This document shows, piece by piece, positions 24,976 to 33,625 of a stretch of 64,000 nucleotides of DNA (its first letter is position 1; every line of letters starts with the position of its first letter). The stretch is from Anaerolineae bacterium (GTDB lineage Bacteria; Chloroflexota; Anaerolineae; Aggregatilineales; UBA2796), in contig JAHBVK010000010.1 of assembly GCA_019637555.1 (NCBI GenBank), forward strand, positions 62,001 to 126,000. Reading direction: 5' to 3'. The position numbers and the translations under genes are program-made. A model generated the notes under the pieces. The model searched no databases. It had not been told where the DNA came from and worked only from the letters and a program-made list of their open reading frames with translations.

Positions 24976-26184
24976 ATGGCGCTCGAATTCGATAAGTTAA
25001 CTAACCAGATCGCCGCAATGGGGCAAGAACTCGCTACTCGCAACGTCACGGTTGCCGAGCAAGGCGAGATCGCAGGCGAATTCCTGATGCAGCTCAACGA
25101 CTTGCAAGCGATCTGGGATCAGATTTATCTGGCGCGTGAGGCGGACGCGGGTTTTCGCGGTGCCGCCCCAATGGATGAGCCGATCAACGAAGGCATCCCT
25201 CTGCCCGAATGCCCTGACCACGCTACGATATTCGCCGCCGATGGATCGCAAATTTACCCCGATACGCACGGCGCTGCGCTGTACTGGCTGATCAATGTCG
25301 GCGTTTTCATCTACTATCATGGTATCCCCTCACTGCCCGAAGTAGTCACCGAACCACGTCTATACTTCCAAGACAAAGACGTGCGCGATCAAGATGGTCG
25401 CCCGATCCCCAATGCGGCGATCAACGCCCGCCGCGCTGTGGCTGAAATGCAGATGCTGGCGCGTGAAGTCTATAAGTTCCGCGACGCTGTTCGTCCGGCG
25501 ATGGCGCTGTACGATGGTCCGCTGCTCAGTCTGCTGATGGGCAAGGAAGTGACGAACGCGCAGGCGCTGAGTGATGATTACCACGAGGCGATTGCGCTGC
25601 TGCGCGGTCAGGGAGCGGCGGCAGTCGGTTATGTGGATCGCCCATCCAGCCGCTTTCTGGTGTACACGCTGTACCTGATGAGCCTCGAACAACACGAGAT
25701 CACGCGCTCGACCCTGCAAAATACGGGCTTGCTGGAAACGCTGACCGATGCCGATCTGTACCGCAAGCTGCTGCAACCGGGCGAACGATCCGCGCTGATG
25801 ATCCAACAGAGTCCGCAAAACAAGGAATACAAAGAACGCTACGGTATCGAGCATGAGATCGCCTTCTTTTACTTGAACGTAGCGAATCCGGTGCAGGATG
25901 CATATCTGGCGCGTGTGGAAGTGCCGATGGCAGTAGCACGCGACAAAGCGCTGATCGAGGTGATCCACGCACTGCTGTACTCGCAGTGCCAGATCACAGA
26001 TCGTTATCCCTATGTGTTGACCCGCGCCGATGAGGTGGCGGTGGTACAGCCGCACGAAAAAGAGGCACTGGATAACATGATCGCTGTGGAGATGCTTAAA
26101 CAGCGGCAGCAGATCGAAACGTCGCAGAAGCTCAGTTCTAAGAGCAAAGCGCGTAGTGGTCGGCAGCAGTTTACCCGTTTGTAG
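24976..26184 (+). CDS. nurA: NurA-domain 5'-3' nuclease
   Basis: 402 residues from the ATG at 24976. The NurA core shows the first catalytic aspartate in FAADGSQI (D89) and the second metal-binding motif LYDGPLL (D180), as in archaeal NurA, the nuclease that with HerA resects double-strand breaks. An N-terminal helical region and a basic Lys/Ser-rich tail flank the core. It has its own promoter and is followed 34 bases later by a HAS-barrel protein related to the N-terminus of HerA. No HerA ATPase is in the window. Confidence 0.85.
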   Translation: MALEFDKLTNQIAAMGQELATRNVTVAEQGEIAGEFLMQLNDLQAIWDQIYLAREADAGFRGAAPMDEPINEGIPLPECPDHATIFAADGSQIYPDTHGAALYWLINVGVFIYYHGIPSLPEVVTEPRLYFQDKDVRDQDGRPIPNAAINARRAVAEMQMLAREVYKFRDAVRPAMALYDGPLLSLLMGKEVTNAQALSDDYHEAIALLRGQGAAAVGYVDRPSSRFLVYTLYLMSLEQHEITRSTLQNTGLLETLTDADLYRKLLQPGERSALMIQQSPQNKEYKERYGIEHEIAFFYLNVANPVQDAYLARVEVPMAVARDKALIEVIHALLYSQCQITDRYPYVLTRADEVAVVQPHEKEALDNMIAVEMLKQRQQIETSQKLSSKSKARSGRQQFTRL

Positions 26185-26218
26185 CTAGTTCTATCGTCAA
26201 TGGAGTCGTAGTAAAACA

Positions 26219-26809
26219 ATGGATGAAAAGTTAATCGGACGTGTGTTACGTGCCAGCACCATCGGTTATGTCTGCGGGACGCGCAGCAGCGAAATGATGG
26301 TTCCGTCGTTCGGGGCATTTGTACGCACGTCACAGCGCGACTCCGATACGGAAGTGTTAGGCTTAATCTATGCGATTCACATTGATGACGATCCGCTAGT
26401 GCGGCAGTTGATCATGGCAAACAACATGAACGTTGCCACGATCCGCGATCAGCGTGAGAACCGTATGGTTCCGGTGGAGATCAGCGTTGTCAACATCGGC
26501 TACCGCGACTCTGGGAGAAGCTATCACGCGCTGCCACCACGTCCGCCTGTCAGCTTGGACGAGGTGTACCTGTGCAGCGACGAGTCGATCCACGAATTTA
26601 CAAGCCGTCTTGACTTCTTTCGTTTAGTGCTAAATACTTCAGAAGTGCCGACAGAAGAATTATTAGCTGCTGCTCTCAAACTCGCCGCGGCTGCTCGTCC
26701 GATGGGCGAACGGCGCGATTTTCTAGTCACTGCGGGTAGGCGGCTGGCACAACTTCTGAGCCACGATTTAACCCGGTTGAATCATCTACTTCGGTTGATT
26801 CGTCCGTAA
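26219..26809 (+). CDS. HAS-barrel protein without ATPase domain
   Basis: 196 residues. The first 65 (KLIGRVLRAS, VPSFGAFVRT, VLGLIYAIHIDDD) have the pattern of the HAS barrel, the N-terminal domain of HerA helicases that docks NurA. The remainder is mixed and then helical (AALKLAAAARPMGERRDF, LLSHDLTRLNHLLRLIRP). There is no Walker A or B motif, so this is not a HerA ATPase. The ribosome-binding site is weak (GGAG 13 bases upstream), consistent with co-translation after nurA. It may dock NurA or replace the HerA barrel; this is inference. Confidence 0.65.
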   Translation: MDEKLIGRVLRASTIGYVCGTRSSEMMVPSFGAFVRTSQRDSDTEVLGLIYAIHIDDDPLVRQLIMANNMNVATIRDQRENRMVPVEISVVNIGYRDSGRSYHALPPRPPVSLDEVYLCSDESIHEFTSRLDFFRLVLNTSEVPTEELLAAALKLAAAARPMGERRDFLVTAGRRLAQLLSHDLTRLNHLLRLIRP

Positions 26810-26836
26810 CGATTACGCAGGATAAGGACTAGAGAA

Positions 26837-27505
26837 ATGCGGCGCTTTTATTCCAGCATTGCAGTTATTGGCATCGTTTTTGCGCTGCTATTCATCGGGA
26901 TGCGCCTTGTTGGTCACTTCACGCGCCCCGCCTTGTTGGATCGTTTTGCACCGGAAGCCTGCTCTCCGCATCCGTGCTGGAACGGGCTGGAACCGGGTAA
27001 GACCAGTATGAAGCAAGCACGGGAATCGCTGGTGCGAGTCAGCGAGACGGGCGATGATTACCGTTTCGTGCTGTGCGAACCACAAGATAAAGCGTGCTGG
27101 GATGTCGCCATTGAGGGAATCAGTCCGAAGGCAGATTCGGCACTCTCCGAAGTGAAGCTGATCCCACCGACGGGCAAGATTACGCTAGGTGATCTGGTGC
27201 TGCTGTATGGCGCACCAACCAGCGCTATGATCTGCTGGCAAACCGCGCCATCAAGTGATGATGTAGCAGCTAATCTGCCGCGCCCGTTGATGGTCGGTTA
27301 CGTGATCTTCAAGGGACATGTGCGCGTCAACGTCTACAACCCACAGTATCCTGTGGACGCGCGGTTCGATCCGAGCATGGTAGTGGATCAGATTACCTAC
27401 AAGACGCTGCCCGATTTGACGATCCCCAGTTGGCGGGGATTTGTGGCAGTGGATCAGTTGGGCTGCGGACGTGGCGGTAAAGTCACGGTAACGCAGAAGC
27501 CGTAG
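26837..27505 (+). CDS. Membrane-anchored exported protein, unknown
   Basis: 222 residues with one N-terminal membrane segment (8-28) and an extracytoplasmic remainder. Not recognised. Notable: several cysteines in two clusters (CSPHPCWNGLEPG and LCEPQDKACWD) likely to form disulfides, a WNGLEPGKTSM segment resembling a short repeat found in bacterial SmpA/BamE-like proteins, and LGDLVLLYGAPTSAMIC. AAGGA 8 bases before the ATG supports the start. It follows the HAS-barrel gene by 27 bases and may be read from the nurA promoter, though its export makes a DNA role unlikely. Confidence 0.6.
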   Translation: MRRFYSSIAVIGIVFALLFIGMRLVGHFTRPALLDRFAPEACSPHPCWNGLEPGKTSMKQARESLVRVSETGDDYRFVLCEPQDKACWDVAIEGISPKADSALSEVKLIPPTGKITLGDLVLLYGAPTSAMICWQTAPSSDDVAANLPRPLMVGYVIFKGHVRVNVYNPQYPVDARFDPSMVVDQITYKTLPDLTIPSWRGFVAVDQLGCGRGGKVTVTQKP

Positions 27506-27507
27506 TC

Positions 27508-27570
27508 TTTAGCCTCACCCCCTGACCCCCTCTCCAATACGAGTACATATTAGGAGAGGGGGACCGAGAG
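27508..27570. repeat. Dispersed GAGTAC-loop hairpin repeat
   Basis: Second close copy of the element at 18161-18225: TTTAGCCTCACCCCCT, CCCCCTCTCCAAT, GAGTAC, ATTAGGAGAGGGGG, CCGAGAG. Begins 3 bases after a plus-strand stop codon and ends 8 bases before a minus-strand stop, again between convergent genes. Confidence 0.8.
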
Positions 27571-27577
27571 GCGACGT

Positions 27578-28159
27578 TTACTTCCTCATGCGTTCGAGTA
27601 GGCGGGATTCCAGAGCGCCATAACCAACCTGCTCAATTTTCAGCGGCAATTGTAGTTTTTCGGCGGCGATGTGTGCTTGGACGCGCAGATCGGGATCGTC
27701 GGTTTGCGCCAGATAGACGATCTGCTGGTAGTTGCCAAAGTAGTCATCGCGCAGTTGCGGGTAGCGATCCAAGCCTAACCCGCGCCAGACCAAGCTATCG
27801 AAGTGACGAACCAGAAAATCGGAGAGGAAGTACGTCCCCGGCGTCTGCTCCATGTATTGATCGTGGATCGAGCCGCCGTACTGCTCGAAACAGTGTGGTC
27901 CGCTGATCCGTTCGACACCCAACTTTTCCAACGTTTTATCCAAGGCACCGCTAGTGCCGCAATCCCCATAGACGACGATGATACGCTTATAACGTTCGCG
28001 CAATTCGAGGATACGGCGTTCGACGGCGGGCGCGATCTTGCCCGGTGTGTTGTGCAGCGGCGCAGGAATGCAGAAAATGTCAGCGTCCCAAGCGTGCTTC
28101 TCGCGCAGAGCGATCAATTCGCGTGCCAGAGCACCACAAGCGAGCAGCAGCGTGGTCAT
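27578..28159 (-). CDS. DUF1638 protein
   Basis: 193 residues from the ATG at 28159, which overlaps the stop of the VOC gene by 4 bases (ATGA). The pattern TTLLLACGALARELIAL, LHNTPGKIAPAVERRI, VVYGDCGTSGALD and HCFEQYGG is that of DUF1638, a family often encoded beside corrinoid or methylamine methyltransferases and methanogenesis-type genes. Conserved cysteines occur in ACGA, GDCGT and PHCFE. Biochemical function is unknown. Here it closes an operon with a homocysteine methyltransferase, so a part in one-carbon or methyl transfer is a reasonable guess. Confidence 0.8.
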   Translation of the reverse strand: MTTLLLACGALARELIALREKHAWDADIFCIPAPLHNTPGKIAPAVERRILELRERYKRIIVVYGDCGTSGALDKTLEKLGVERISGPHCFEQYGGSIHDQYMEQTPGTYFLSDFLVRHFDSLVWRGLGLDRYPQLRDDYFGNYQQIVYLAQTDDPDLRVQAHIAAEKLQLPLKIEQVGYGALESRLLERMRK

Positions 28160-28518
28160 GGTCGGTCGGTATGCCGATGACTCACGATGTTGATCACTAA
28201 CCCGTTGGGGTCTTGGGCGAAGAAGCGGCGAACTCCCCACGGTTCATCGGTTAGCGGGTAGACAATCGGGATGCCATTTTCAACAGCTTTAGCGTGAATC
28301 GCATCAACATCATCGACTTCAATGGAAACATCGGGATGCAGCGTTGAGGGATCGGCGTTTAAGAGAGTGACTTGGGCAGACGGCATTGTAGGAGAAACAA
28401 AGGTAGCGATCCAGCCCATATCCATCGCCAGATCGAAGCCCAAGACGTTGCCGTAGAATTGGCGATTCTCAGTGTTCAGTTCGCCTTTGATGTTGGGCAC
28501 AACACGTCGGATTGCCAT
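28156..28518 (-). CDS. VOC/glyoxalase-superfamily protein
   Basis: 120 residues with a single vicinal-oxygen-chelate fold: strand-helix start RRVVPNIKGELNTENRQFYGNVLGFDL, then VSIEVDDVDAIHAKAVENGIPIVYP and the ending RRFFAQDPNGLVINIVSH. Members include glyoxalase, dioxygenases and antibiotic-binding proteins; metal ligands cannot be assigned reliably. It lies 26 bases after the methyltransferase gene and overlaps DUF1638. Its substrate is unknown. Confidence 0.8.
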   Translation of the reverse strand: MAIRRVVPNIKGELNTENRQFYGNVLGFDLAMDMGWIATFVSPTMPSAQVTLLNADPSTLHPDVSIEVDDVDAIHAKAVENGIPIVYPLTDEPWGVRRFFAQDPNGLVINIVSHRHTDRP

Positions 28519-28544
28519 TTGCTTGCTACCTCATATCTGATCGA

Positions 28545-29423
28545 TTAACTTAACGCCTCTTTCATCGCTTTTAGGTGAGCAGGAGAACTGCCGCAGCACG
28601 CCCCGATGATCCGTGCGCCGAGTTGGCGTGCTTTGAGAGCGTAATCCGCCATCACTTCTGGCGTGCCGTCGTAATGCAGTTCGCCGTGATGATAGTGAGG
28701 GACGCCTGCGTTGCTCTTGACCAGCAGAATTGCATCAGGTGCGGCATTGCGCATCTGCTCTAGCGCAAATAGATTATCGGGGACACCAGTACCGCAGTTC
28801 GCGCCGACCACATCCGCCCCCATCGCCCGCAGCTTGACCGCTGCATCTTCGGGTTTGACGCCCATCATGGTGCGGCGGTTGGTATCGAAGCTCATGGTGG
28901 CGACGATAGGCAGATCGGAGACGCTGCGGATGCCCTTAATCGCGGCTTCGACCTCGCGCAGATCGCTCATCGTTTCGACCTGAAAATAATCTACGCCACC
29001 ATCACGCAAGGCGGCGGCTTGTTCTGCAAAGCCAGTTACCGCTTCATCGAAGGTAAGTAAGCCCAAAGGATCGAGTAGTTCGCCCGTTGGTCCTACCGAG
29101 CCACCGATCAGCACCGGATAAGGCAAATCAGCAGTTGCTTTGACTGCGATCTCGGCTGCTGCTTTGTTGAACTCGTAAACACGATCCTCAAAGTTGTGTA
29201 ACTTAAGCCGGAAGCGCGTGCCACCGAAGCTGTTGGTCAGGATCATTTGCGATCCGGCTTCGGCATACCCGCGATGCACCTCCATCACACGGTCAGGATG
29301 TTCCACATTCCACAGTTCGGGGGACATGCCGGATTCGAGTCCGCGCGCGAATAGCTGCGTGCCCATCGCTCCATCGCTAAGGATGATCGGTTGTGCGTTC
29401 AGAAGATCGTAGAAACGGCTCAT
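28545..29423 (-). CDS. Homocysteine S-methyltransferase-family protein
   Basis: 292-residue zinc-dependent TIM barrel (BHMT/MmuM/MetH-N type). The homocysteine/zinc ligands are C210 in GANCG and C276-C277 in GACCGS. N-terminal SDGAMGTQLFARG and TNSFGGTRFRL are hallmarks. The enzyme transfers a methyl group to homocysteine from betaine, S-methylmethionine or a methylated corrinoid; the donor cannot be told here. No cobalamin-binding domain is fused, so it is not a whole MetH. First gene of a three-gene minus-strand operon. Confidence 0.85.
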   Translation of the reverse strand: MSRFYDLLNAQPIILSDGAMGTQLFARGLESGMSPELWNVEHPDRVMEVHRGYAEAGSQMILTNSFGGTRFRLKLHNFEDRVYEFNKAAAEIAVKATADLPYPVLIGGSVGPTGELLDPLGLLTFDEAVTGFAEQAAALRDGGVDYFQVETMSDLREVEAAIKGIRSVSDLPIVATMSFDTNRRTMMGVKPEDAAVKLRAMGADVVGANCGTGVPDNLFALEQMRNAAPDAILLVKSNAGVPHYHHGELHYDGTPEVMADYALKARQLGARIIGACCGSSPAHLKAMKEALS

Positions 29424-29514
29424 AGGTTATGCGCTGCTCGTCGCTTGGTGATTTGCGGGATAGTGTACCTCACGCATAAGCAGAGAGGTGATCGGCTGAG
29501 CGATCCTTACAGCA

Positions 29515-30438
29515 TTAACGGTCTACCATGTAGGCGCGGATGGTGTGCAGGATCAAGCCGGTCATGATTGAGAGCAAGCCGCTGATCACGAAGGTGATGG
29601 CGATCAATGCCGTGCCGATAGCCAGTTGGCTAAAGGCGCGATACGACTCGACCACGCCCAAGCCGAGAAAGAGACCAACGAGCAACAACGCGATTCCGGG
29701 CACACCGAAGTAGAACAAGGGGCGGTGCTGACCGATCATGCGGAGGATGCCGTTGAGCACTTGCATCCCATGTGTGACGGGATTGCGCTTCGGTCCTTCG
29801 TCGTAGTTGACCACGATAGGCACTTCTAGCGCGGTCATCTCGTGCTGCTTGATCAGGAACTGCATTTCGGATTCGAGCGAGAAGCCGCGTGTGCGGAAGG
29901 TGAATTTCTCCACCGCGCGGCGGGAGAGCGCACGAAAGCCACTTTGCGAGTCGGTGAGTTCGACACCGGAAGCGGCGTTAGTGGCGACGGTGAGCGCCTG
30001 CTGCCCGATCTTACGCCAGCCGGGGGTATTACTATCGACGCCCATGAACCGCGATCCGACAACTACATCTGCTTTGCCGGATAGGATTGGCTCCAGTAGT
30101 AGAGGGATGTCGTTGGCGTTCATCTGCCCGTCGCCGTCGATCAGGATCACGGCAGCGGCATTGCGCTCACGGGCGGCTGCCATACCCGCGTTGATCGCCG
30201 CGACTTTGCCCTGATTGGACGGTTGACGGATCAGAATCGCGCCAGTAGTCTCCGCTAAATAAGCGGTGTCATCCGTTGAGCCGTCATCGATCACCAGCAC
30301 TTCATCAACGAAGCGTCGTGCTTTCAGGATCACGCTGGCGATGAAGCGTTCCTCGTCGTGGGCAGGAATCAAGGCGATCACAGGTCCGTCGGGTTGGGCG
30401 GTGGCGGTGATAGGTGGGGCAAGCGGTTCGGTGATCAT
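29515..30438 (-). CDS. Glycosyltransferase family 2 (polyprenyl-phosphate glycosyltransferase type)
   Basis: 307 residues from the ATG at 30438. The cytoplasmic GT-A domain has IPAHDEE, VIDDGSTDDT, the DGDGQ donor/metal motif and DSQSGFRALSR, typical of dolichyl-phosphate-mannose synthase/GtrB-like enzymes that load sugars onto polyprenyl phosphate. Two C-terminal membrane helices (about 235-300) anchor it. Such enzymes supply donors to GT39-like membrane transferases, two of which are in this window; that link is inferred. Confidence 0.85.
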   Translation of the reverse strand: MITEPLAPPITATAQPDGPVIALIPAHDEERFIASVILKARRFVDEVLVIDDGSTDDTAYLAETTGAILIRQPSNQGKVAAINAGMAAARERNAAAVILIDGDGQMNANDIPLLLEPILSGKADVVVGSRFMGVDSNTPGWRKIGQQALTVATNAASGVELTDSQSGFRALSRRAVEKFTFRTRGFSLESEMQFLIKQHEMTALEVPIVVNYDEGPKRNPVTHGMQVLNGILRMIGQHRPLFYFGVPGIALLLVGLFLGLGVVESYRAFSQLAIGTALIAITFVISGLLSIMTGLILHTIRAYMVDR

Positions 30439-30530
30439 AGCTGGATATTCTAAAACAATGCTGCCACTGATGCGAAGGGCAAACAGCGGCAGCATTAATT
30501 CCGTTATCTGAAAGACGAGTAATCGTCAGT

Positions 30531-30869
30531 TTAGGAACCCAACCCAAACCAGTTTTGCAGCTTGAGCGCCAAGCCCATGCTGCCCTTGACCTTGACTTTG
30601 CCCTGCATGAAAGCAGTCATCGGGGAGAGCGTGCCATTGACCATCGCTAGATAGTCGCTATCGGCGGCGGTCAGAGTCATATCAGGGGCAGCGGGGGCAT
30701 CGCCTTCGCCTACAGCGCACGTGCCGTTGTTCACCTGCGCCCACCACTTGCCGCCACTATCGCCGGACAGTTCAAACTGGATCGTGGCGTTATCACCCTG
30801 TGCCTTATCCGCACGGAACTGGCTACACATATTGTCGAAAATTTCTTTCACGTTGCTTGCAGTTGGCAT
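30531..30869 (-). CDS. SCP2 sterol-carrier domain protein
   Basis: 112 residues forming a single SCP2 lipid-binding fold. Pattern: VKEIFDNMCSQFR, IQFELSGDSGGKWWAQV, PDMTLTAADSDYLAMVNGTLSPMTAFMQGKVKVKGSMGLALKLQNWF. The GKVKVKGSMGLA segment is the family signature. It probably binds a hydrophobic ligand in the cytoplasm. The start at 30869 has AGGAG 8 bases upstream. It lies just upstream of the GT2 gene on the same strand. Confidence 0.85.
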   Translation of the reverse strand: MPTASNVKEIFDNMCSQFRADKAQGDNATIQFELSGDSGGKWWAQVNNGTCAVGEGDAPAAPDMTLTAADSDYLAMVNGTLSPMTAFMQGKVKVKGSMGLALKLQNWFGLGS

Positions 30870-30992
30870 TACCCCGACTCCTGTGTTGTATCTTGGCGTC
30901 ATCATCTATACTTCAAAGTCTACCTGATTCGGCTGCTTAAGCCCACAATCAAATCGTGATTCTATTTTCACTTTAGCGAACGAGGTTAAGCG

Positions 30993-32006
30993 ATGAGCGT
31001 AGCAAAGGGACGTGTGCAAACGGTAACATTTGAGAGTCAGGCACTGCGCGGTAACCGCTTAGGTGATCCTCATGTACGTCCACTGTCGGTGTATCTGCCC
31101 GCAGGCTATGAAGATAATCCGGATCGGCGCTATCCCACGATCCTGATGCTTTCCAGTCACGGCAACACCGGACAATCACTGCTCAACTGGCGTGGTTGGG
31201 ACGAAAGTTTAGATCAGCAGTTGGATCGCTTGATCGCCTCCGGCGCGTGCGAACCTGTGATCGTGATCATCCCCGATACGTGGACGCGACTCGGCGGGGC
31301 GCTGCATCTGAATACGTCGGCGTTAGGCAATTACGGCGATTACTTGCTGAACGAGATCGTCCCCTACGTGGATGCTAACTTCCGCACGCTGGCTGAAGGT
31401 CGGCATCGCGGGATCATGGGGCGCAGCAGCGGTGGCTATGCGGCGTTGTATCACGCGATGATGAATCCGGGCATGTTTGGCGCGGCTGCTGATCACAGTG
31501 GTGACGCCTATTTCGAGTTCATGGCGCTGCCGGACATCGCCAGACTGCACCGTAATCTGATGAAGTACAACGGTTTGGATGGCTTGATGGAGGCGACCAA
31601 GCTGAACGGCGCGAAGGATCAGGCGTTCTACGACACGATCAGCATCTTGACCTTCGCAGCGACGTTCGCCCCGAATGCTGATGCGCCGCACGGCTTCGAT
31701 CTGCCTATCGACATGGAAACGGGGGCGCTGCGGGAAGATGTCTGGGAACGCTGCAAGTTGTTCGATCCGATCAATCTGTGCGCCGACCCTGATAATGCGG
31801 CGTCATTACGGGCGCTTAACGAACTATTCATCGACTGCGGTATGTACGACGAGTATAATTTGCAGGTTGGCGCGCGGCTGGTCAGCCGCACTTTGAATCG
31901 TCTGAATGTGCCGCACACCTACGAGGAATATCCGGGTGGGCATCGCGGTACTCACTATCGCTATGATGTCTCGCTGCCGCGCTTGGCGCGGGCGCTTTCG
32001 GAATAA
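30993..32006 (+). CDS. Alpha/beta-hydrolase esterase (esterase D-like)
   Basis: 337-residue serine hydrolase of the putative-esterase family (PF00756-like). The nucleophile elbow is GRSSG with S145; the late histidine is in EYPGGHRGTHYRYD. N-terminal LSVYLPAGYEDNPDRRYPTILML is typical. There is no signal peptide. Substrates in this family range from S-formylglutathione to carbohydrate esters and mycolates. GAGG lies 7 bases before the ATG. It is followed after 23 bases by the LysM-peptidase gene, so it may be co-expressed with cell-wall functions. Confidence 0.85.
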   Translation: MSVAKGRVQTVTFESQALRGNRLGDPHVRPLSVYLPAGYEDNPDRRYPTILMLSSHGNTGQSLLNWRGWDESLDQQLDRLIASGACEPVIVIIPDTWTRLGGALHLNTSALGNYGDYLLNEIVPYVDANFRTLAEGRHRGIMGRSSGGYAALYHAMMNPGMFGAAADHSGDAYFEFMALPDIARLHRNLMKYNGLDGLMEATKLNGAKDQAFYDTISILTFAATFAPNADAPHGFDLPIDMETGALREDVWERCKLFDPINLCADPDNAASLRALNELFIDCGMYDEYNLQVGARLVSRTLNRLNVPHTYEEYPGGHRGTHYRYDVSLPRLARALSE

Positions 32007-32029
32007 GAAATAGGCTGGAATCTGGCTGA

Positions 32030-33625
32030 GTGACCACTTTGCTGCAACGTCGATTAGGAATTGCAATTTCTGTTCTCTGGCTGCTGATCGTCGCTGTCGC
32101 CTGCGCGCAATCGACGGAGATCGTGTACGTGACAGCGACGCCCGCTTACTCAACGGCGCTGCCGGGTAACGAGCCAACGCTGCCGAATCCGTTCTTGCCG
32201 ACCTACACGCCCAGCGGTCCGACGGCGACGGCGAAAGTAGTGACGCCCAATCCCACGTATCCGCCGACGGAGACAGTGACCACCTACACCATCGCACCGG
32301 GGGATACACTGTCCTCACTGGCGACTCTGTACGGTACGACGGTGGAACAAATCCTCGCGCTGAATCCTGATGTGAACGAAGATACGACGCTGGAGGTGGG
32401 CAAGACGCTGACTATGCCCGGACGCCCCACGCAGCAGACGCCCGATTTCAAGCTGATCCCCGACAGCGAATTGATCAACTCACCGGGGGCAATAGGCTTC
32501 GATGTCGAGGCGTACATCCGCTTTCAACCGGGGTTCATCCGTGTGTACTCGGAGGATATTCTGGGGCGGCGGATGAGTGGCGCGGACATCATCAAGTTTG
32601 TGGCGCAGAGCACTAGCGTGAATCCGCGTTTGCTGCTGGCGCTGCTTGAATATCGCGGCGGCTGGATCACCAATCCCGTGCCTACTGGTAACCGGATGAC
32701 TTATCCGATGGGCGTAGTCGATCAGGGGACGCAGAATTTATTCCGCCAGCTCAATTGGGCTGCCAATGTGCTCAATGCTGGTTACTACGGCTATAAGAAT
32801 CGCGGTGTGAGCTACCTCACCTTCCGCGATGATTCGCGTTTGGCGTTCGCGCCGGGACTGAATCCGGGTACGGCGGCGGTGCAATATTATCTGGCACGCA
32901 GCGCAGCGGATCGGCAGTCGTGGCTGCGCGATGTCGCCGCTGATGGCTTCTTCACAACGTACATGGCGCTGTTCGGTGATCCATTCCGCTACGCCGTCGA
33001 GCCGCTAATCCCTGCCGACCTTCAGCAACCGCAGTTCTCGCTGCCCTTCGCGCAGGGTGAAATCTGGTATCTCACCTCCGGTCCGCATGGCGGTTGGGAT
33101 GCTTCGGCAAGTGGCTGGTCAGCGATTGACTTCGCACCACCAGCGCCGCCGGATGCGCTGGTGGCGGAGCAAGGCTACTGTTACATCTCTCCCAATTACG
33201 TGACCGCAATGACGGCGGGGCTGGTAGTACGCAGCGGCGATGGTGTAGTGGTGATCGATCTGGATATGGACGGCGACGAGCGCACAGGCTGGACGATCAG
33301 CTATTTCCATGTCGCCTCGCAGGACAGCATCAATGCGGGCGCAACGGTGCAGCCGGGAACGCAGCTCGGGCATCCCTCGTGCGAGGGGTTCTATCTCAAT
33401 TCACTGGCGACGCACGTTCACATCGCCCGCCGCTACAATGGCGAGTGGGTTCCCGCCGATTGCTGGGCGTGTCCGCCCGGAGTCGCCGCGCCCGCTTTCC
33501 TGATGGATGGTTGGCGCGTGCGCGGTTATGAAGGTCAGGTCTATCAAGGTTATCTGGAGAAGGACGGTAGGGTTGTGCGTGCCGAGCAAGGACGCGATGA
33601 TCCTGCCAATCAAATTTCATGGTGA
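32030..33625 (+). CDS. LysM - M23 (LasA-type) metallopeptidase lipoprotein
   Basis: 531 residues from GTG 32030. N-terminal export signal with possible lipobox cysteine C25 (VAVAC), Thr/Pro stalk (35-82), LysM (about 84-130, APGDTLSSLATLYGTTVEQILALNP), a helical region, then an M23 domain. Zinc ligands fit H353 and D367 (GPHGGWD...SAIDFAPP) and the HxH pair H462/H464 (THVHIA), with H427 as general base. M23 enzymes cut peptide cross-links of peptidoglycan. It overlaps the SH3 protein gene by 7 bases, so the two are translationally coupled. Confidence 0.85.
   Translation: MTTLLQRRLGIAISVLWLLIVAVACAQSTEIVYVTATPAYSTALPGNEPTLPNPFLPTYTPSGPTATAKVVTPNPTYPPTETVTTYTIAPGDTLSSLATLYGTTVEQILALNPDVNEDTTLEVGKTLTMPGRPTQQTPDFKLIPDSELINSPGAIGFDVEAYIRFQPGFIRVYSEDILGRRMSGADIIKFVAQSTSVNPRLLLALLEYRGGWITNPVPTGNRMTYPMGVVDQGTQNLFRQLNWAANVLNAGYYGYKNRGVSYLTFRDDSRLAFAPGLNPGTAAVQYYLARSAADRQSWLRDVAADGFFTTYMALFGDPFRYAVEPLIPADLQQPQFSLPFAQGEIWYLTSGPHGGWDASASGWSAIDFAPPAPPDALVAEQGYCYISPNYVTAMTAGLVVRSGDGVVVIDLDMDGDERTGWTISYFHVASQDSINAGATVQPGTQLGHPSCEGFYLNSLATHVHIARRYNGEWVPADCWACPPGVAAPAFLMDGWRVRGYEGQVYQGYLEKDGRVVRAEQGRDDPANQISW

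Noticed and set aside
28545-29423. Annotation as full cobalamin-dependent methionine synthase (MetH)
   Set aside because: Only the homocysteine-binding domain is present; pterin, cobalamin and activation domains are missing.
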